Assembly (NCBI RefSeq): GCF_003065425.1 | Contig: NZ_CP026949.1 | Span: 248,001-312,000, forward strand | Length of the DNA: 64,000 nt | From: Mycetocola zhujimingii | Lineage (GTDB): Bacteria; Actinomycetota; Actinomycetes; Actinomycetales; Microbacteriaceae | Direction: 5' to 3' | In this document: positions 42,998 to 51,611 of the stretch, piece by piece | Numbering within the stretch: the stretch's first letter is position 1 | Layout of the letters: every line of letters starts with the position of its first letter | Position numbers and translations under genes: made by a program | Notes under the pieces: model-generated | The model's input: only the letters and a program-made list of their open reading frames with translations | The model's database searches: none | What the model was told of the DNA's origin: nothing

Positions 42998-44185
42998 GTG
43001 CAGGTATCGCCTTTGATCTGGACCCTCACGATTGTCTTCATTCTGGCGTTGCTCGCCTTCGACTTCTTCTTCCATGTGCGGAAGGCGCACATCCCGACGC
43101 TCAAGGAAGCGGCGATCTGGTCGTCGATCTACATCGGCATTGCGATCGTTTTCGGCCTCGGCGTTCTCATTTTCGGCGGCGCTGATCCCGGGTCGGAGTA
43201 CTTTGCCGGTTACATCACCGAGAAGGCGCTGTCTGTTGACAACCTCTTCGTCTTCCTGATCATCATGTCGAGCTTCCGGGTGCCCCGCGAAGACCAGCAA
43301 AAGGTGCTGCTGTTCGGAATCGTCTTCTCCCTTATCGCCAGGACCGCGTTCATCTTCCTCGGAGCAGCCCTGATCAATTCGTTTGCCTGGATCTTCTATT
43401 TCTTCGGTCTCATCCTCCTGCTCACGGCGGGCAACATGCTGAAGCCTAAAAAGGACGAGAAAGATGAGGCAGACAACCTCATCATCCGGTTAGCGAGGAA
43501 AGTGCTCCCGACTTCGGAGCACTACGACGGAGACAAGCTGATCACCGTGGAGAACGGCAAGCGCGTTCTCACCCCGATGCTCCTCGTGATGGTGGCCATC
43601 GGCGGTACCGACATTCTCTTCGCGCTCGACTCGATCCCCGCAATCTTCGGCCTCACGCAAGACGTCTTCATCGTGTTCACAGCGACGGCGTTCTCGCTGC
43701 TCGGACTTCGCCAGCTCTTCTTCCTCATCGACGGGCTCCTCGACCGCCTCGTCTACCTGTCCTACGGGCTCGCCGCGATTCTCGGCTTCATCGGCGTCAA
43801 GCTGATCCTGCACGCGTTGCACGAGAACAACGTGCCGTTCATCAACAACGGAGAGCACGTTCCCGTCGTCGAGATCAGCACCGGCGTCTCGCTGACCTTC
43901 ATCCTCGGGGTACTCGTCGTCACTGTCGTGGCGTCGATGCTGAGTCCGAAGGGCAAAGCACATGCAGCGATCTCCGGAGCGCGGCGCCACGCGACCGCAT
44001 ACGTCGACCTCGAGTACACGGCAGACCAGAGCGAGCGCAATCGCGTCTTCACCCGTCTCCTCGCTGAGGAAGAAGCCATCCGTTCCCTGCAGCCCAAGTA
44101 CCGGCAGTGGGTTCGCGATGAGGTGGAGCTCATGGCGCTTCTCAAGCGCGCGCACGACGAGCACGACGCGTCGGTGACGAAGTAG
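42998..44185 (+). CDS. TerC family integral membrane protein (Alx-like)
   Basis: The 395-residue protein has about nine membrane segments with TerC hallmarks: 'ITEKALSVDNLFVFLIIMSSF' with acidic and Asn residues in the membrane, and 'GTDILFALDSIPAIFGLTQDVFIVFTATAFSLLGLRQLFF'. TerC/Alx proteins are linked to tellurite resistance and manganese export. GTG 42998 (VQVSPLIW) fits the family start better than TTG 42971. No yybP-ykoY riboswitch was recognised in the 129-bp upstream gap. The hydrophilic C-terminus (about 80 residues) is cytoplasmic. Confidence 0.9.
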   Translation: MQVSPLIWTLTIVFILALLAFDFFFHVRKAHIPTLKEAAIWSSIYIGIAIVFGLGVLIFGGADPGSEYFAGYITEKALSVDNLFVFLIIMSSFRVPREDQQKVLLFGIVFSLIARTAFIFLGAALINSFAWIFYFFGLILLLTAGNMLKPKKDEKDEADNLIIRLARKVLPTSEHYDGDKLITVENGKRVLTPMLLVMVAIGGTDILFALDSIPAIFGLTQDVFIVFTATAFSLLGLRQLFFLIDGLLDRLVYLSYGLAAILGFIGVKLILHALHENNVPFINNGEHVPVVEISTGVSLTFILGVLVVTVVASMLSPKGKAHAAISGARRHATAYVDLEYTADQSERNRVFTRLLAEEEAIRSLQPKYRQWVRDEVELMALLKRAHDEHDASVTK

Positions 44186-44261
44186 CCGCTGCTCGGTAGC
44201 GAGACAGCGCCCGCCTCGAGGGTGCCGACGCCCTCAACGAGAACGCCGGCCCCCTCGGCAG

Positions 44262-44864
44262 TTAGATCACCGCGGGAGCGAGTACGCGGTCAATGCCGTG
44301 CAGGACACCATTGCTCGCGCGGATGTTGAGCTGCTTCAGGATGAGGCGCGGGTCGCGAAGGCTCGTGTTCTCATCGCGGAGCGTGGTCAGCCGTGGCTTG
44401 ATCACTCCACCATTTGCGACAGTGATCGACCTCGAGAGCAGAACCTCGATCGCTCCGAGTGAGCGGTCTGGCACGACGTGATACAGCAGGACGTTGCTGA
44501 TCTGCTCGGTGGTCAGAGCCGTCGTGATCGTCGTCAGCGCCGCGGCTTCACTGACCGGCGCTGTGCCCGTCAGGTCCGTCACGAGCCGGGCAAACGCGCG
44601 GTCGTTCGGGGCGAAAACCGTGAACCGACGGGAGGTGTCGGCGAGCACCGGGGCCAGCCCGGTGGCGCCAAGCGCCTGGATGAGCAGATCGTAATCGTGC
44701 GGGTTGTTGTCGGGTGTTCCGCCACCGGATGCCGCCACAGCGACGTCGACGATCGAGCCGGTGGGGGTTGCGGATCCGTGCGCACTCGCTGGTGCCATCG
44801 GTCCGACGAGGATCAGGGCCGCAACGGCGGCGGTGATCGCGGAGACGGTGTTCTTCTTTTTCAT
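44262..44864 (-). CDS. Secreted fasciclin (FAS1) domain protein
   Basis: The 200-residue protein has a Sec signal peptide (MKKKNTVSAITAAVAALILVG...ASAHG, about residues 1-29) and one FAS1 domain with H1 'FTVFAPNDRAFARLV' and H2-type 'VLLYHVVPDRSLGA'. AAAGGAG lies 8 nt upstream of ATG 44864. FAS1 domains mediate adhesion; mycobacterial MPT70 and MPT83 are the best known relatives. It diverges from an ECF sigma/anti-sigma pair, matching the regulatory link known for MPT70/83. No anchor is visible, so it is probably released. Confidence 0.9.
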   Translation of the reverse strand: MKKKNTVSAITAAVAALILVGPMAPASAHGSATPTGSIVDVAVAASGGGTPDNNPHDYDLLIQALGATGLAPVLADTSRRFTVFAPNDRAFARLVTDLTGTAPVSEAAALTTITTALTTEQISNVLLYHVVPDRSLGAIEVLLSRSITVANGGVIKPRLTTLRDENTSLRDPRLILKQLNIRASNGVLHGIDRVLAPAVI

Positions 44865-45307
44865 GTTCGGCACTCCTTTGTCATGGCATATTCATGCCCC
44901 GAATGGGTGCCTCCCGCGAAGGAGCATACGACAGGCGTGGAGCGTCCGCCATAGCTAAAAAAGTTTCCACACTGTTTCGGTCTCGGTGCATCCAAACCAC
45001 TGTCTGAGACGGAAGTACCTGTGAGAGCGCGGTTGTGTCGCCGGATCCTGGCCGGGTGCCTCTGACTTGGGTTCCGGCGGCGCATCCCGCTTTCATCCCG
45101 GTCCGGCGAGCCGACCCGGAGTTCAGCACGGCACGACGGCGGGACGCAATGTCAACGAACAGCAGGCCGGTCCGCTCCGACGACAACTCGGAGGGCTGGT
45201 CTCGAGGAGGTGAATGGTTGAGACTGTGGGTGGCGGCGCCGCCGATCGAGCACCGACCGACTCCAACGTCTCAACCGCGATTCCGGATCGAGAGGTCACA
45301 CACTGAC
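44865..45307. promoter_or_regulatory. Divergent intergenic region between the fasciclin and ECF sigma genes
   Basis: This 443-bp stretch holds an AT-rich patch (AGCTAAAAAAGTTTCC near 44953) but no small gene I can support. An open frame runs through from 45035 into the sigma gene, yet its first ~90 residues look unconserved. ECF-dependent promoters for both genes may lie here; I could not assign a -35/-10 pair. Confidence 0.4.
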
Positions 45308-45859
45308 GTGACGGACCCCACCGATGCCGATATCGCCGCGCGATTCAGTGCGGGTGACGAGCGCGCGCTCGCCGACGCATATGCCCGATTCTCACGCGTT
45401 GTGTATTCCCTGGCCCGACGGGTTCTGGGCATCGATGCAGACGCTGAGGATGTGACGCAACAGGTTTTCATCGCAGCGTGGCGCGGCCGTGACACCTTCG
45501 ATGAGGCCAAGGGGCCGCTCGGTGCGTGGCTCGTCGGAATCACCCGCAGGCGCATCGCCGACGCGCTGGAAGCACGCTCACGGGTTCGCAGGATCGAGGA
45601 GAGCTGGGCGGAGGCGTCGGGCACACGTGCCCAACCCGAGGTGGTGGACGTTGCCGAACGACTGATGATTGCCGATGAGCTTGAACGCCTTGACCCGGTT
45701 CCCCGGCGAGTCATGGCACTCGCGTTCTATGGCGACCTGACACACTCGGAGATCGCAGAGACGACAGGAATCCCGCTTGGCACCGTGAAGAGCCATATCC
45801 GGCGAAGTCTTGGCAAGCTGCGCACCCGATTGGAGGTGACTGATGATGCACCTCGATGA
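45308..45859 (+). CDS. sigK: ECF sigma factor (SigK-like)
   Basis: The 183-residue protein has sigma-70 region 2 ('ALADAYARFSRVVYSLARRVLGIDADAEDVTQQVFIAAWRG') and region 4 ('RVMALAFYGDLTHSEIAETTGIPLGTVKSHIRRSLGKLR'). Region 2 and 4 spacing is typical of ECF factors. GTG 45308 gives a start close to region 2, but the ribosome site is weak and ATG 45149 cannot be excluded. It overlaps the anti-sigma gene by 17 bp. The name rests on pairing with an RskA-like anti-sigma and a FAS1 gene. Confidence 0.85.
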   Translation: MTDPTDADIAARFSAGDERALADAYARFSRVVYSLARRVLGIDADAEDVTQQVFIAAWRGRDTFDEAKGPLGAWLVGITRRRIADALEARSRVRRIEESWAEASGTRAQPEVVDVAERLMIADELERLDPVPRRVMALAFYGDLTHSEIAETTGIPLGTVKSHIRRSLGKLRTRLEVTDDAPR

Positions 45860-46619
45860 CGACGAGTTGGTTCTCTACTCCTTCGGCGAAGACACACCGG
45901 ATGCCGCACAGCGCGAGCACCTCGAGAACTGCGCCCTGTGCAGTGCCGAGCTCAACGCATTGAAGCACCTCGTGAGCGCCGGGCGCGCGCTCGATGACAC
46001 CGATCTCGTTGAAGCGCCCGATTCTGTGTGGCAGCGGATCCACGCGGAGCTCGAGCTGTCCCCGGAGCTCGGACCGGTTCCGCGCGACGGCGGGGCCCAA
46101 CCCGTGACGGTTGGCGTCGCCGCTCCACTGCAGGTGCCCTCCCGGCGCGCCTCGCCCACTCGCCCTGAGCGCGAACAGCGGAGGGGGAGGATCCGCCCGA
46201 TGACCGCCCTGCTCGTTGCGGCGTCGCTCGTGGTTGGGCTCATTGCGGGCATCGCGGGAACCGTGCTGGTCTCCCGTCCCGGTGATCCGCGGCTCCTGGC
46301 CGAAGCCGAACTCCAGCCGTTCCCCGACTGGGATGTTTCCGGCTCGGCACGCGTCGAGGAGAACGAGGCAGGTGTGCGCCACATCGTGGTCGACGTCTCT
46401 GCGCCGGGTGAAGGACTGACCGAGGTCTGGCTTATCGATCCCGAGACCTCCGGGCTGGTCAGCCTTGGACTGCTAGGTGGCGAGTCGGGCACGTTTGCAA
46501 TTCCCGAGGGCGTCGATCTCTCGCGCTACACGGTCGTCGATGTGTCCCGGGAGCCGGCCGACGGTAACCCGGCTCACTCCGGCGACTCGATAGCGCGCGG
46601 CGAGCTCCGCGGCTCCTGA
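45843..46619 (+). CDS. rskA: Anti-sigma factor, RskA type
   Basis: The 258-residue protein has an N-terminal zinc-associated anti-sigma domain with H-x3-C-x2-C (HLENCALC, about residues 21-28). One transmembrane helix (about residues 121-144) follows, then an extracytoplasmic RskA domain ('DVSAPGEGLTEVWLIDPETSGLVSLGLL'). GGAGG lies 6 nt before ATG 45843. It should hold the ECF sigma factor at the membrane until regulated proteolysis releases it. Confidence 0.88.
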   Translation: MMHLDDDELVLYSFGEDTPDAAQREHLENCALCSAELNALKHLVSAGRALDDTDLVEAPDSVWQRIHAELELSPELGPVPRDGGAQPVTVGVAAPLQVPSRRASPTRPEREQRRGRIRPMTALLVAASLVVGLIAGIAGTVLVSRPGDPRLLAEAELQPFPDWDVSGSARVEENEAGVRHIVVDVSAPGEGLTEVWLIDPETSGLVSLGLLGGESGTFAIPEGVDLSRYTVVDVSREPADGNPAHSGDSIARGELRGS

Positions 46620-46774
46620 GCTTTCGTTTGCCCAGCTTTCTTCCTACCGAAAGGCCGGCAACAGACACCGACACTTCCGACGCACACTCGCCGGGTACCG
46701 GCCCGAGTTTCCGTCACCGCCACCACCGGTGGCATAAGCTCGCTCCATCCACTCGCCAGCGAAAGGTGCAGAAC

Positions 46775-47752
46775 ATGTCACGGATCGTCGTCATCGGTGC
46801 AACGGGCCACGTTGGAACCTCTCTCGTTCCCCGGTTGGTTGCGTCCGGACACGACGTCGTCGCTGTGAGCCGCGGCATCCGGTCGCCGTATCGAGAGGAT
46901 GTCGCGTGGCGACAGGTTCGGCGGGTCGAACTCGATCGCGAAGCCGGTGATTCCGACGGCTCGTTCGCCGGCGCGATCGCCGAACTCAACGCAGACATGG
47001 TCGTCGACATGATGTGTTTCACCGAGAGTTCTGCCGCGCAACTCGTTGAGGCTCTCCGAGGGCGTGTCGAGATTCTGCTCAGCGCAGGAACGATCTGGGT
47101 CCACGGGCCAGCGGTCGCCGTGCCGACGCGCGAGTCGGACGACAGACACCCGATCGGCGAGTACGGAACCAACAAGTCCGCGATCGAGGCCCTCCTGGCG
47201 GCTGAAACCCGGAACGGCGGCCTGCGGACGGCGGTTCTGCACCCCGGGCACATCTCCGGGCCCGGCTGGCCCATGGTCAACGCACAGGGAAACTTCGACA
47301 CCGGCGTGTGGGAGACCCTCGCCGCCGGCGAACCGCTGGTCCTGCCGAACCTCGGGCTCGAGACGGTGCACCACGTTCACGCGGATGACGTCGCGCAGGC
47401 GTTCCACAAGGCGATCGCGCACCCCGACGCGGTGGCGGGGAAGAGCTACCACGTCGTGTCGGAACGGGCCATGACGCTCCGCGGGATCGCAGAGACCGCC
47501 GCGCGCTGGTTCGGCCGCGAACCGCAGCTCCGGTTCGCCCCGCTCGAGGAGTTCCTCGCCACGCTGACACCGGAACACGCCGACGCGTCACGCGAACACA
47601 TCTTGCGCAGCCCGTCCATGAGCATCGCGGCGGCTGCGACCGACTTCGGCTATGCCCCGCGTTTCACCTCGGCGGCAACGATTGCGGACGGCGTCCGGTG
47701 GCTCGTTGCTGATGGGCAGGTCGACACGGGCGGGCGGTCCTTGAGGGAGTGA
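46775..47752 (+). CDS. NAD-dependent epimerase/dehydratase family protein
   Basis: The 325-residue extended SDR starts with IVVIGATGHVGTSLV and keeps the Y-x3-K (YGTNKSAIE). It has the nucleotide-sugar epimerase-like fold ('SAGTIWVHG', 'VLHPGHISGPG'). ATG 46775 follows GAAAGGTGCAGAAC; a longer frame from 46628 lacks support. It may act on a sugar or other hydroxy compound; no cluster partner helps to define it. It could be cotranscribed with the anti-sigma gene 155 bp upstream, but that gap probably holds its own promoter. Confidence 0.85.
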   Translation: MSRIVVIGATGHVGTSLVPRLVASGHDVVAVSRGIRSPYREDVAWRQVRRVELDREAGDSDGSFAGAIAELNADMVVDMMCFTESSAAQLVEALRGRVEILLSAGTIWVHGPAVAVPTRESDDRHPIGEYGTNKSAIEALLAAETRNGGLRTAVLHPGHISGPGWPMVNAQGNFDTGVWETLAAGEPLVLPNLGLETVHHVHADDVAQAFHKAIAHPDAVAGKSYHVVSERAMTLRGIAETAARWFGREPQLRFAPLEEFLATLTPEHADASREHILRSPSMSIAAAATDFGYAPRFTSAATIADGVRWLVADGQVDTGGRSLRE

Positions 47753-47781
47753 CCCGGCCTCGTACCCGGGGTGCCCCGCGC

Positions 47782-48441
47782 TCAGCCCACAGCTTCGCCG
47801 GTCGCGTCATCCGCTGAGGCGTCGAAGAGGTCGTGGCCGCCGATGGGATCCCCGTCCCACTCCACCACGTTCCAGCCGTCGACGGGGCTGCCGGTCACGA
47901 TGACGACGCCCGTGTTCGACAGCGGATGCTCGGCGGCGTAATCCCCGTCGATGTTCGCGGCTCGAGCGGCGACCCAGGTGCGGATGGCGGCGCCATGGCT
48001 GACCACGGCCGCCGTCGACATGCCGCTCTGCGAGACCCGCTCGACGGCGCCGTCAAATCTCTCGAAGAACTCGTGGCCGTCGTATCCGCCCGGCATGGAG
48101 CGGGAAAGATCGCCGCCCGCCCAGGCGAAGACGGTTTCCAGGTACGTCAGGTGTGACTCGTGATCGCTGTGTCCCTCGAGCGCTCCCGCGTCGATTTCGT
48201 GGATGCCATCGATGATGCGGGTGTCGAGGCCGCGGTCGACGGCGAGGGGTTCTGCGGTGAGCTGGGTCCTGATGAGTGTCGATGCGAACAGTTCTTCGAT
48301 CTTCTCGGCGCGGAGTGCCCGGGGGATCGCGCGGGCCTGACGGGTGCCGAGAGCGGTCAGCCCGGGGCCCGGATAGGCGGTGTCGAGCAGGCCCCGCACG
48401 TTGGACGGAGTCTGACCGTGCCGAATGAAGAGAATCCGCAC
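47782..48441 (-). CDS. Histidine phosphatase superfamily protein
   Basis: The 219-residue protein opens with the family motif R-H-G (ILFIRHGQTPSN, phospho-accepting His about residue 7) and keeps the second His in 'VVSHGAAIRTWV'. GTG 48441 follows GAAAGGC at 8 nt; a longer upstream frame lacks a ribosome site. Members remove phosphate from sugars, nucleotides or 3-phosphoglycerate; the substrate is unknown. It is a single gene. Confidence 0.88.
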   Translation of the reverse strand: MRILFIRHGQTPSNVRGLLDTAYPGPGLTALGTRQARAIPRALRAEKIEELFASTLIRTQLTAEPLAVDRGLDTRIIDGIHEIDAGALEGHSDHESHLTYLETVFAWAGGDLSRSMPGGYDGHEFFERFDGAVERVSQSGMSTAAVVSHGAAIRTWVAARAANIDGDYAAEHPLSNTGVVIVTGSPVDGWNVVEWDGDPIGGHDLFDASADDATGEAVG

Positions 48442-48651
48442 CGTGTTGCCTTTCGCAGAGAGTGGAGCCGCACCCCGGAGAACTGCGCCGGGCGGGGAGG
48501 GGTTTCCAGTCTCGGTTGACCGTGCCCTCGAGGGCAAGTGCCTCGGGCGCACGCGTGTCTGTCAAGGCTCTCCGAGGAACGCTTGGCGTGTCGCGGGGAA
48601 GCTGTCTATGCTCCTTAACATTCGAACATAGATACGCATGAGGGAGTCACA

Positions 48652-48918
48652 ATGAACGCCGTGAGGGATCGAACCGCGACCGTGTGGACCGATGGTGACC
48701 GGCCGTTGCGGATGTTTTGGCAAGACAAGCGATGGCGGGTCTCCGACACCCCGACAGGGATCTACGGCGAACCCGATTTCGCTCACCCGTTGCTCACGCA
48801 CTCGCCCGTCGTGCGCATCGGCTGGCGGTTTCAGGTCACAGACGACGAGGGCGAATCGCTGGTCGTGGATGCGATCCAGGACGAGGGTCAGTGGGTCATC
48901 GCGAAAACATACCGGTAG
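48652..48918 (+). CDS. Small conserved actinobacterial protein of unknown function
   Basis: The 88-residue protein (MNAVRDRTATVWTDGD) contains aromatic residues in a likely beta-rich fold: 'LRMFWQDKRWRVSDTPT', 'VVRIGWRFQVTDDEGES' and 'QWVIAKTYR'. I do not recognise a named family, though such short proteins occur in actinobacteria beside housekeeping genes. GAGGGAGTCACA precedes ATG 48652. Confidence 0.7.
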   Translation: MNAVRDRTATVWTDGDRPLRMFWQDKRWRVSDTPTGIYGEPDFAHPLLTHSPVVRIGWRFQVTDDEGESLVVDAIQDEGQWVIAKTYR

Positions 48919-48989
48919 TCGGGAGAGAATGGTCGTGTGACACATTCGCTCCCGGCGCCGCGGTTCGGCAGACCCGCCGCGATGCCGCG

Positions 48990-49907
48990 ATGAGCGAGGG
49001 AGCGGTGGCAGACCGGGTGACGCAGCTTCGCGAAACGGCGCGAGAACGCATCAAGGACGCTGCGGAACGCGCGAACGACCATCCCAAGGTGCGCATCGCC
49101 GCCCGGGCGGGCCTCGTGGCCAACGGGATCATTCACATTCTCATCGGCTGCATCGCCATCGGGATCGCCTGGGGCGCGTCCGGCCAGGCGGACCAGTCCG
49201 GAGCGCTCACCGCTGTCGGCTCTACACCGGTCGGCAGCGTTCTGCTCTGGGCTGCCTCAGCATCGTTCATCGGCCTCGCCGTCCTGCAGGGAAGCGAGGC
49301 GGCGCGGGTGTATTCAATTCACCGGAAACTCGTTCTTCTCCGCCGGTGGACCAACGTTGCCAAGAGCCTCGGCTACACGGGTATCGCGATGGTGACGGCG
49401 CTCTACGCTCTCGGTAGCCGCCATAACGGCTCCGAGGTTTCGCAAACACTCAGTGCGGACCTGCTCAACACCCCTGGCGGGGTCTTCGCGCTCGTCGCAG
49501 TCGGCGTGCTGGTCGGCACCGTTGGCGGAACGCTGATCTTCCGTGGGCTTTCGCGCAACTTCCGCGAGGAACTCGAGCCGCTCTCCGGCACACGCTCCCA
49601 TGTCGTCGTCTCGCTTGGACTTCTTGGGCACACGGCAAAGGGTGTGGCACTCGTGATCTCCGGCGTGCTGTTCCTCTGTGCCGCGGCATTCGCCGATCCG
49701 GATGCCGCGCGCGGCGTCGACGGTGCGCTCCGGGTAGTCGCGTTTCTTCCCCTTGGCGGGGCTCTGCTCGTCGTGGTGGCGAGCGGGTTTGTCGCGTACG
49801 GGTTCTACCTCTTCGCCCGCGCGCGGTTTCTCCGGAAGGGCCCGCTCGTGGTGGTCACCCGAAAGGACCGCAGGCGGCTGCAGCGCGGCGAAGCGCTCGA
49901 CATCTGA
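48990..49907 (+). CDS. DUF1206 domain membrane protein
   Basis: The 305-residue protein has a basic amphipathic N-terminus and six membrane segments in three internal two-helix repeats ('ARAGLVANGIIHILIGCIAI', 'AKSLGYTGIAMVTALYALG', 'LGLLGHTAKGVALVISGVLFL'), the pattern of DUF1206. Its role is unknown. ATG 48990 is preceded by another in-frame-incompatible ATG; no strong ribosome site is seen, so the start is moderately certain. Confidence 0.85.
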   Translation: MSEGAVADRVTQLRETARERIKDAAERANDHPKVRIAARAGLVANGIIHILIGCIAIGIAWGASGQADQSGALTAVGSTPVGSVLLWAASASFIGLAVLQGSEAARVYSIHRKLVLLRRWTNVAKSLGYTGIAMVTALYALGSRHNGSEVSQTLSADLLNTPGGVFALVAVGVLVGTVGGTLIFRGLSRNFREELEPLSGTRSHVVVSLGLLGHTAKGVALVISGVLFLCAAAFADPDAARGVDGALRVVAFLPLGGALLVVVASGFVAYGFYLFARARFLRKGPLVVVTRKDRRRLQRGEALDI

Positions 49908-49974
49908 GGGCCCGCGACATCCGAAATGTACGGCGCGCCATCGACGTGCTGGTGCCTGTGCCCACGCATGCAAA

Positions 49975-50007
49975 TGGCCCGGTCCCACCTGAGGTGAAAC
50001 CGGGCCA
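49975..50007. terminator. Bidirectional hairpin terminator
   Basis: TGGCCCGGT and ACCGGGCCA form the outer stem, with an inner CACCT-G-AGGTG hairpin. It lies between the convergent DUF1206 and CsbD genes. Confidence 0.7.
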
Positions 50008-50015
50008 CGACTGGC

Positions 50016-50189
50016 CTACTTGTTGAAGGCATCCTTCACGTGTTCGCCAGCCTGCTTGAGGTTTGCCTTGCTCTGGTCTTTTTGGCCATCGGCCTGAAGC
50101 TTTTCGTTGTCGGTAGCTCCGCCAAGGCCTTCCTTGGCTTTGCCCATCGCTTCTTCAGCGCCGTTGCCGATCTTGTCTCCGAGTCCCAT
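50016..50189 (-). CDS. CsbD family stress protein
   Basis: The 57-residue protein is a typical small CsbD: MGLGDKIGNGAEEAMGKAKEG, then 'NEKLQADGQKDQSKANLKQ'. CsbD proteins are hydrophilic and induced under general stress in Bacillus; their role is not known. GAGAAG precedes ATG 50189. A longer frame to 50312 has no support. Confidence 0.88.
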   Translation of the reverse strand: MGLGDKIGNGAEEAMGKAKEGLGGATDNEKLQADGQKDQSKANLKQAGEHVKDAFNK

Positions 50190-50308
50190 AGGCTTCTCGC
50201 TTTCTGTCGTTGCGAACCACAGTGTGGTTGGACAGTTTTCACTGTAGGTGTTGTTCGGCCGATGCCTCAAGGCCTTGACAACGGATGCCACTGCACTGGT
50301 AAGGGCGA

Positions 50309-50515
50309 TCAAGCCTCGTCGGCATCAGCGTCAGCGTCGGAATCATCGGCAGGGTCCGTGTTCACGTCCGGCCGGTTCAGGGGACGGATGTGGTCCTCGC
50401 CCTCGGCACTTTCCGGGACAGAACCCTGTGACGTTCCACCTCCTGTTGCGGTGCTGCCCGGTCCGAGGAGAGCCTCGTCGGGGGCATCCGGGTTCTTGTC
50501 GCTGACATTCGACAT
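50309..50515 (-). CDS. Small acidic, probably disordered protein
   Basis: The 68-residue product (MSNVSDKNPDAPDEALLGPG) is rich in Asp, Ser and Gly and ends with an Asp-Ala run (DDSDADADADEA). GAGGAGAAACC precedes ATG 50515, which supports a real gene. No domain is visible. It sits upstream of csbD on the same strand and may share a stress role; this is inference. Confidence 0.65.
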   Translation of the reverse strand: MSNVSDKNPDAPDEALLGPGSTATGGGTSQGSVPESAEGEDHIRPLNRPDVNTDPADDSDADADADEA

Positions 50516-50711
50516 GGTTTCTCCTCAGCTTGCGAGCCAGTTGCCTGGCCCTGTGACGGTGAACGGCCAGTCTGCATGGCGTCGCAGGCCGGGTCAAACC
50601 GCTTGCGGAATGACCCGGGCGTGATGACGTGGCGGGATGACGCGGGCGAATGCCGCAGTCGCCCAGACATTGGCCCTGTAGCGCGCGGCGCTGCGGGGGT
50701 ACATTGTCGCC

Positions 50712-51611
50712 ATGCCAGAGCGCGACCTGCCGACCAGGCTCGACGAGAGCCTGCCGGACGTTGACTGGGACCGTCTCGCGCCCGACGCTCGCCGCTGGAC
50801 CTTCAGTGCACCGAGCGGTCCGCTCGCCGCTCTGGAGTCGGGGACCCCGTCGGCAGAACGCGCTGTCCTGGTCCCCGGGGTGACCGGCTCGAAAGAGGAC
50901 TTCAGGTTCGTGATGCCGCAGCTCGTCGCTGCGGGGTATTTCGTGCAGAGTTTCGACCTGGCCGGGCAGTACGAGTCATGGCCGGCAGGACCGGAGAACC
51001 TCCGCCCTCCGCGCGTCGAGTACGACTATGACCTGTTAGTGGGCGACCTGATCGCCTTTCTCGAGGCGGGCAGCACGCCCTCACATCTGCTCGGGTATTC
51101 GTTTGCCGGTGTCGTCGCGCAACTCGTCGCAGCGCAGAGGCCGGACCTCGTCTCGAGTCTCACGCTGCTCAGTACACCGCCGGTTTCCGGCAGGGCCTAC
51201 CGTTCGATCAAGCGGATCGGCTGGCTCGATCGCTTCGTGGACGCGCGTGGAAGCGCACTCTTGATGAAGCTCGGCATCGTGTGGAATGTGCAGCGGGTTC
51301 CTCCGGGCAGATTACGGTTCGTTCGTGAGCGCTTCACACTCACCCGCGCGGAGGCGCATCGGCAGGTCATGGGCCTGCTTTCGAGAACACCCGATGTGAC
51401 CGGCGCGCTCGCCGCTCAACCGTTTCCGAAGCTCGTGGCCGTTGGAATGCACGATCTCTGGCCGCTTGGGCTCCATCGCCGGTTCGCGCAGAAGCTCGGC
51501 GCAACAATCGCGGTCTACCGCACGGGCCACAGCCCCTGCGAGACGGCGCCGCATCAGCTCAGTCGCGACCTGCTTGAGCTTTACGCCACGGCGCCAGCGG
51601 AACGTCGATAA
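50712..51611 (+). CDS. Alpha/beta hydrolase
   Basis: The 299-residue protein has an alpha/beta hydrolase fold with 'AVLVPGVTGSKEDF' near the oxyanion side and the nucleophile elbow G-Y-S-F-A (Ser about residue 133). Acid and base follow later ('GMHDLWPLG', 'GHSPCETAP'). The substrate is unknown. Its 3' end overlaps the convergent glycosyltransferase gene by 53 bp. Confidence 0.85.
   Translation: MPERDLPTRLDESLPDVDWDRLAPDARRWTFSAPSGPLAALESGTPSAERAVLVPGVTGSKEDFRFVMPQLVAAGYFVQSFDLAGQYESWPAGPENLRPPRVEYDYDLLVGDLIAFLEAGSTPSHLLGYSFAGVVAQLVAAQRPDLVSSLTLLSTPPVSGRAYRSIKRIGWLDRFVDARGSALLMKLGIVWNVQRVPPGRLRFVRERFTLTRAEAHRQVMGLLSRTPDVTGALAAQPFPKLVAVGMHDLWPLGLHRRFAQKLGATIAVYRTGHSPCETAPHQLSRDLLELYATAPAERR

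Noticed and set aside
45035-45307. A 91-residue N-terminal extension of the ECF sigma factor
   Set aside because: The residues look unconserved and sigma region 2 begins just after GTG 45308, though an intermediate start cannot be excluded.
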